Made by a program: the position numbers and the translations under genes. A DNA stretch of 64,000 nucleotides from Candidatus Babelota bacterium (lineage in GTDB: Bacteria > Babelota > Babeliae > Babelales > Vermiphilaceae). The DNA lies in contig JAFEAZ010000016.1 in assembly GCA_018266085.1 (NCBI GenBank), forward strand, positions 53,324-117,323, in the 5' to 3' direction. This document shows, piece by piece, positions 63,976 through 64,000 of the stretch; within the stretch, counting starts at the first letter, position 1; each line of letters begins with the position of its first letter. Under the pieces are notes generated by a model, which made no database searches, had not been told where the DNA came from, and saw only the letters and a program-made list of their open reading frames with translations.

Positions 63976-64000
63976 ATGAAGCTTCTAGAAAAACTTAACA
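63976..64000 (+). CDS. start of a plus-strand gene cut by the window edge
   Basis: AGGAG and an ATG ten bases later open a frame reading MKLLEKLN up to the edge. TAGCCG/CGGCTA flank the leader (63,938 and 63,970). The rest lies beyond the window. A transposase is one possibility, given the broken M48 gene beside it. Confidence 0.35.

Overview
The window reads as chromosome from a Gram-negative, host-dependent bacterium. The best guess from gene content is the Dependentiae (TM6/Babeliae) or another intracellular lineage with Chlamydia-like habits. Supporting signs are a meso-diaminopimelate-type MurE, FtsA/FtsZ, MreB, MurJ and PBP1A (a real envelope); outer-membrane-type proteins; about twenty proteins with N-terminal signal peptides and no recognisable homologue; ankyrin repeats; a Fic enzyme; and a ribonucleotide reductase beta subunit with Phe in place of the radical Tyr, as in Chlamydia. 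The phylum is an inference: there is no rRNA here to settle it.

Layout. 1-5.7 kb (minus): a HerA-like ATPase cut by the window edge, ATP synthase epsilon and beta joined by ATGA overlaps, and a long secreted coiled-coil protein. 5.8-9.4 kb (plus): a tiny membrane protein, an FtsQ candidate, FtsA and FtsZ. 9.4-11.1 kb (minus): a PASTA protein, RNase P RNA and a small membrane protein. 11.1-20 kb: secreted proteins (one with an alpha/beta-hydrolase fold, one resembling DNase I-like nucleases/phosphatases) around PBP1A, MurJ and a Nudix hydrolase. 20-24 kb: initiator tRNA, EF-P, NusB, a Cys-rich secreted protein, an apparently self-regulated Fic protein and tRNA-Ser. 24-36 kb: SecA, an ankyrin protein, TsaB, a zinc ribbon, RuvX, an AGCS amino-acid carrier, MurE, two small secreted proteins, and GpsA/UppS with a membrane protein. 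36-44 kb: a probable outer-membrane protein, a 1014-residue secreted protein, two HAD phosphatases and two small secreted proteins. 44-54.6 kb: an SSS transporter, a LOG-family enzyme, a secreted Memo-AMMECR1 fusion, a probable polymorphic toxin with two tandem immunity-like genes, a secreted ankyrin-Lon fusion, a NamZ-like muramidase and an acidic secreted protein. 55-64 kb: class Ic-like NrdA/NrdB, a secreted lipase-like protein, KsgA, MreB, an outer-membrane-type protein and a truncated M48 peptidase tail.

The genes fall into two sets. One is a conserved housekeeping core for division, wall synthesis, translation, secretion and DNA precursors. The other is a lineage-specific secretome placed between core operons. 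The most unusual block is 47.7-52.5 kb: a secreted ankyrin-Lon protease, a secreted protein with a toxin-like C-terminus, two overlapping paralogous genes in the immunity position and two further tiny overlapping ORFs, all on the minus strand and almost without gaps.
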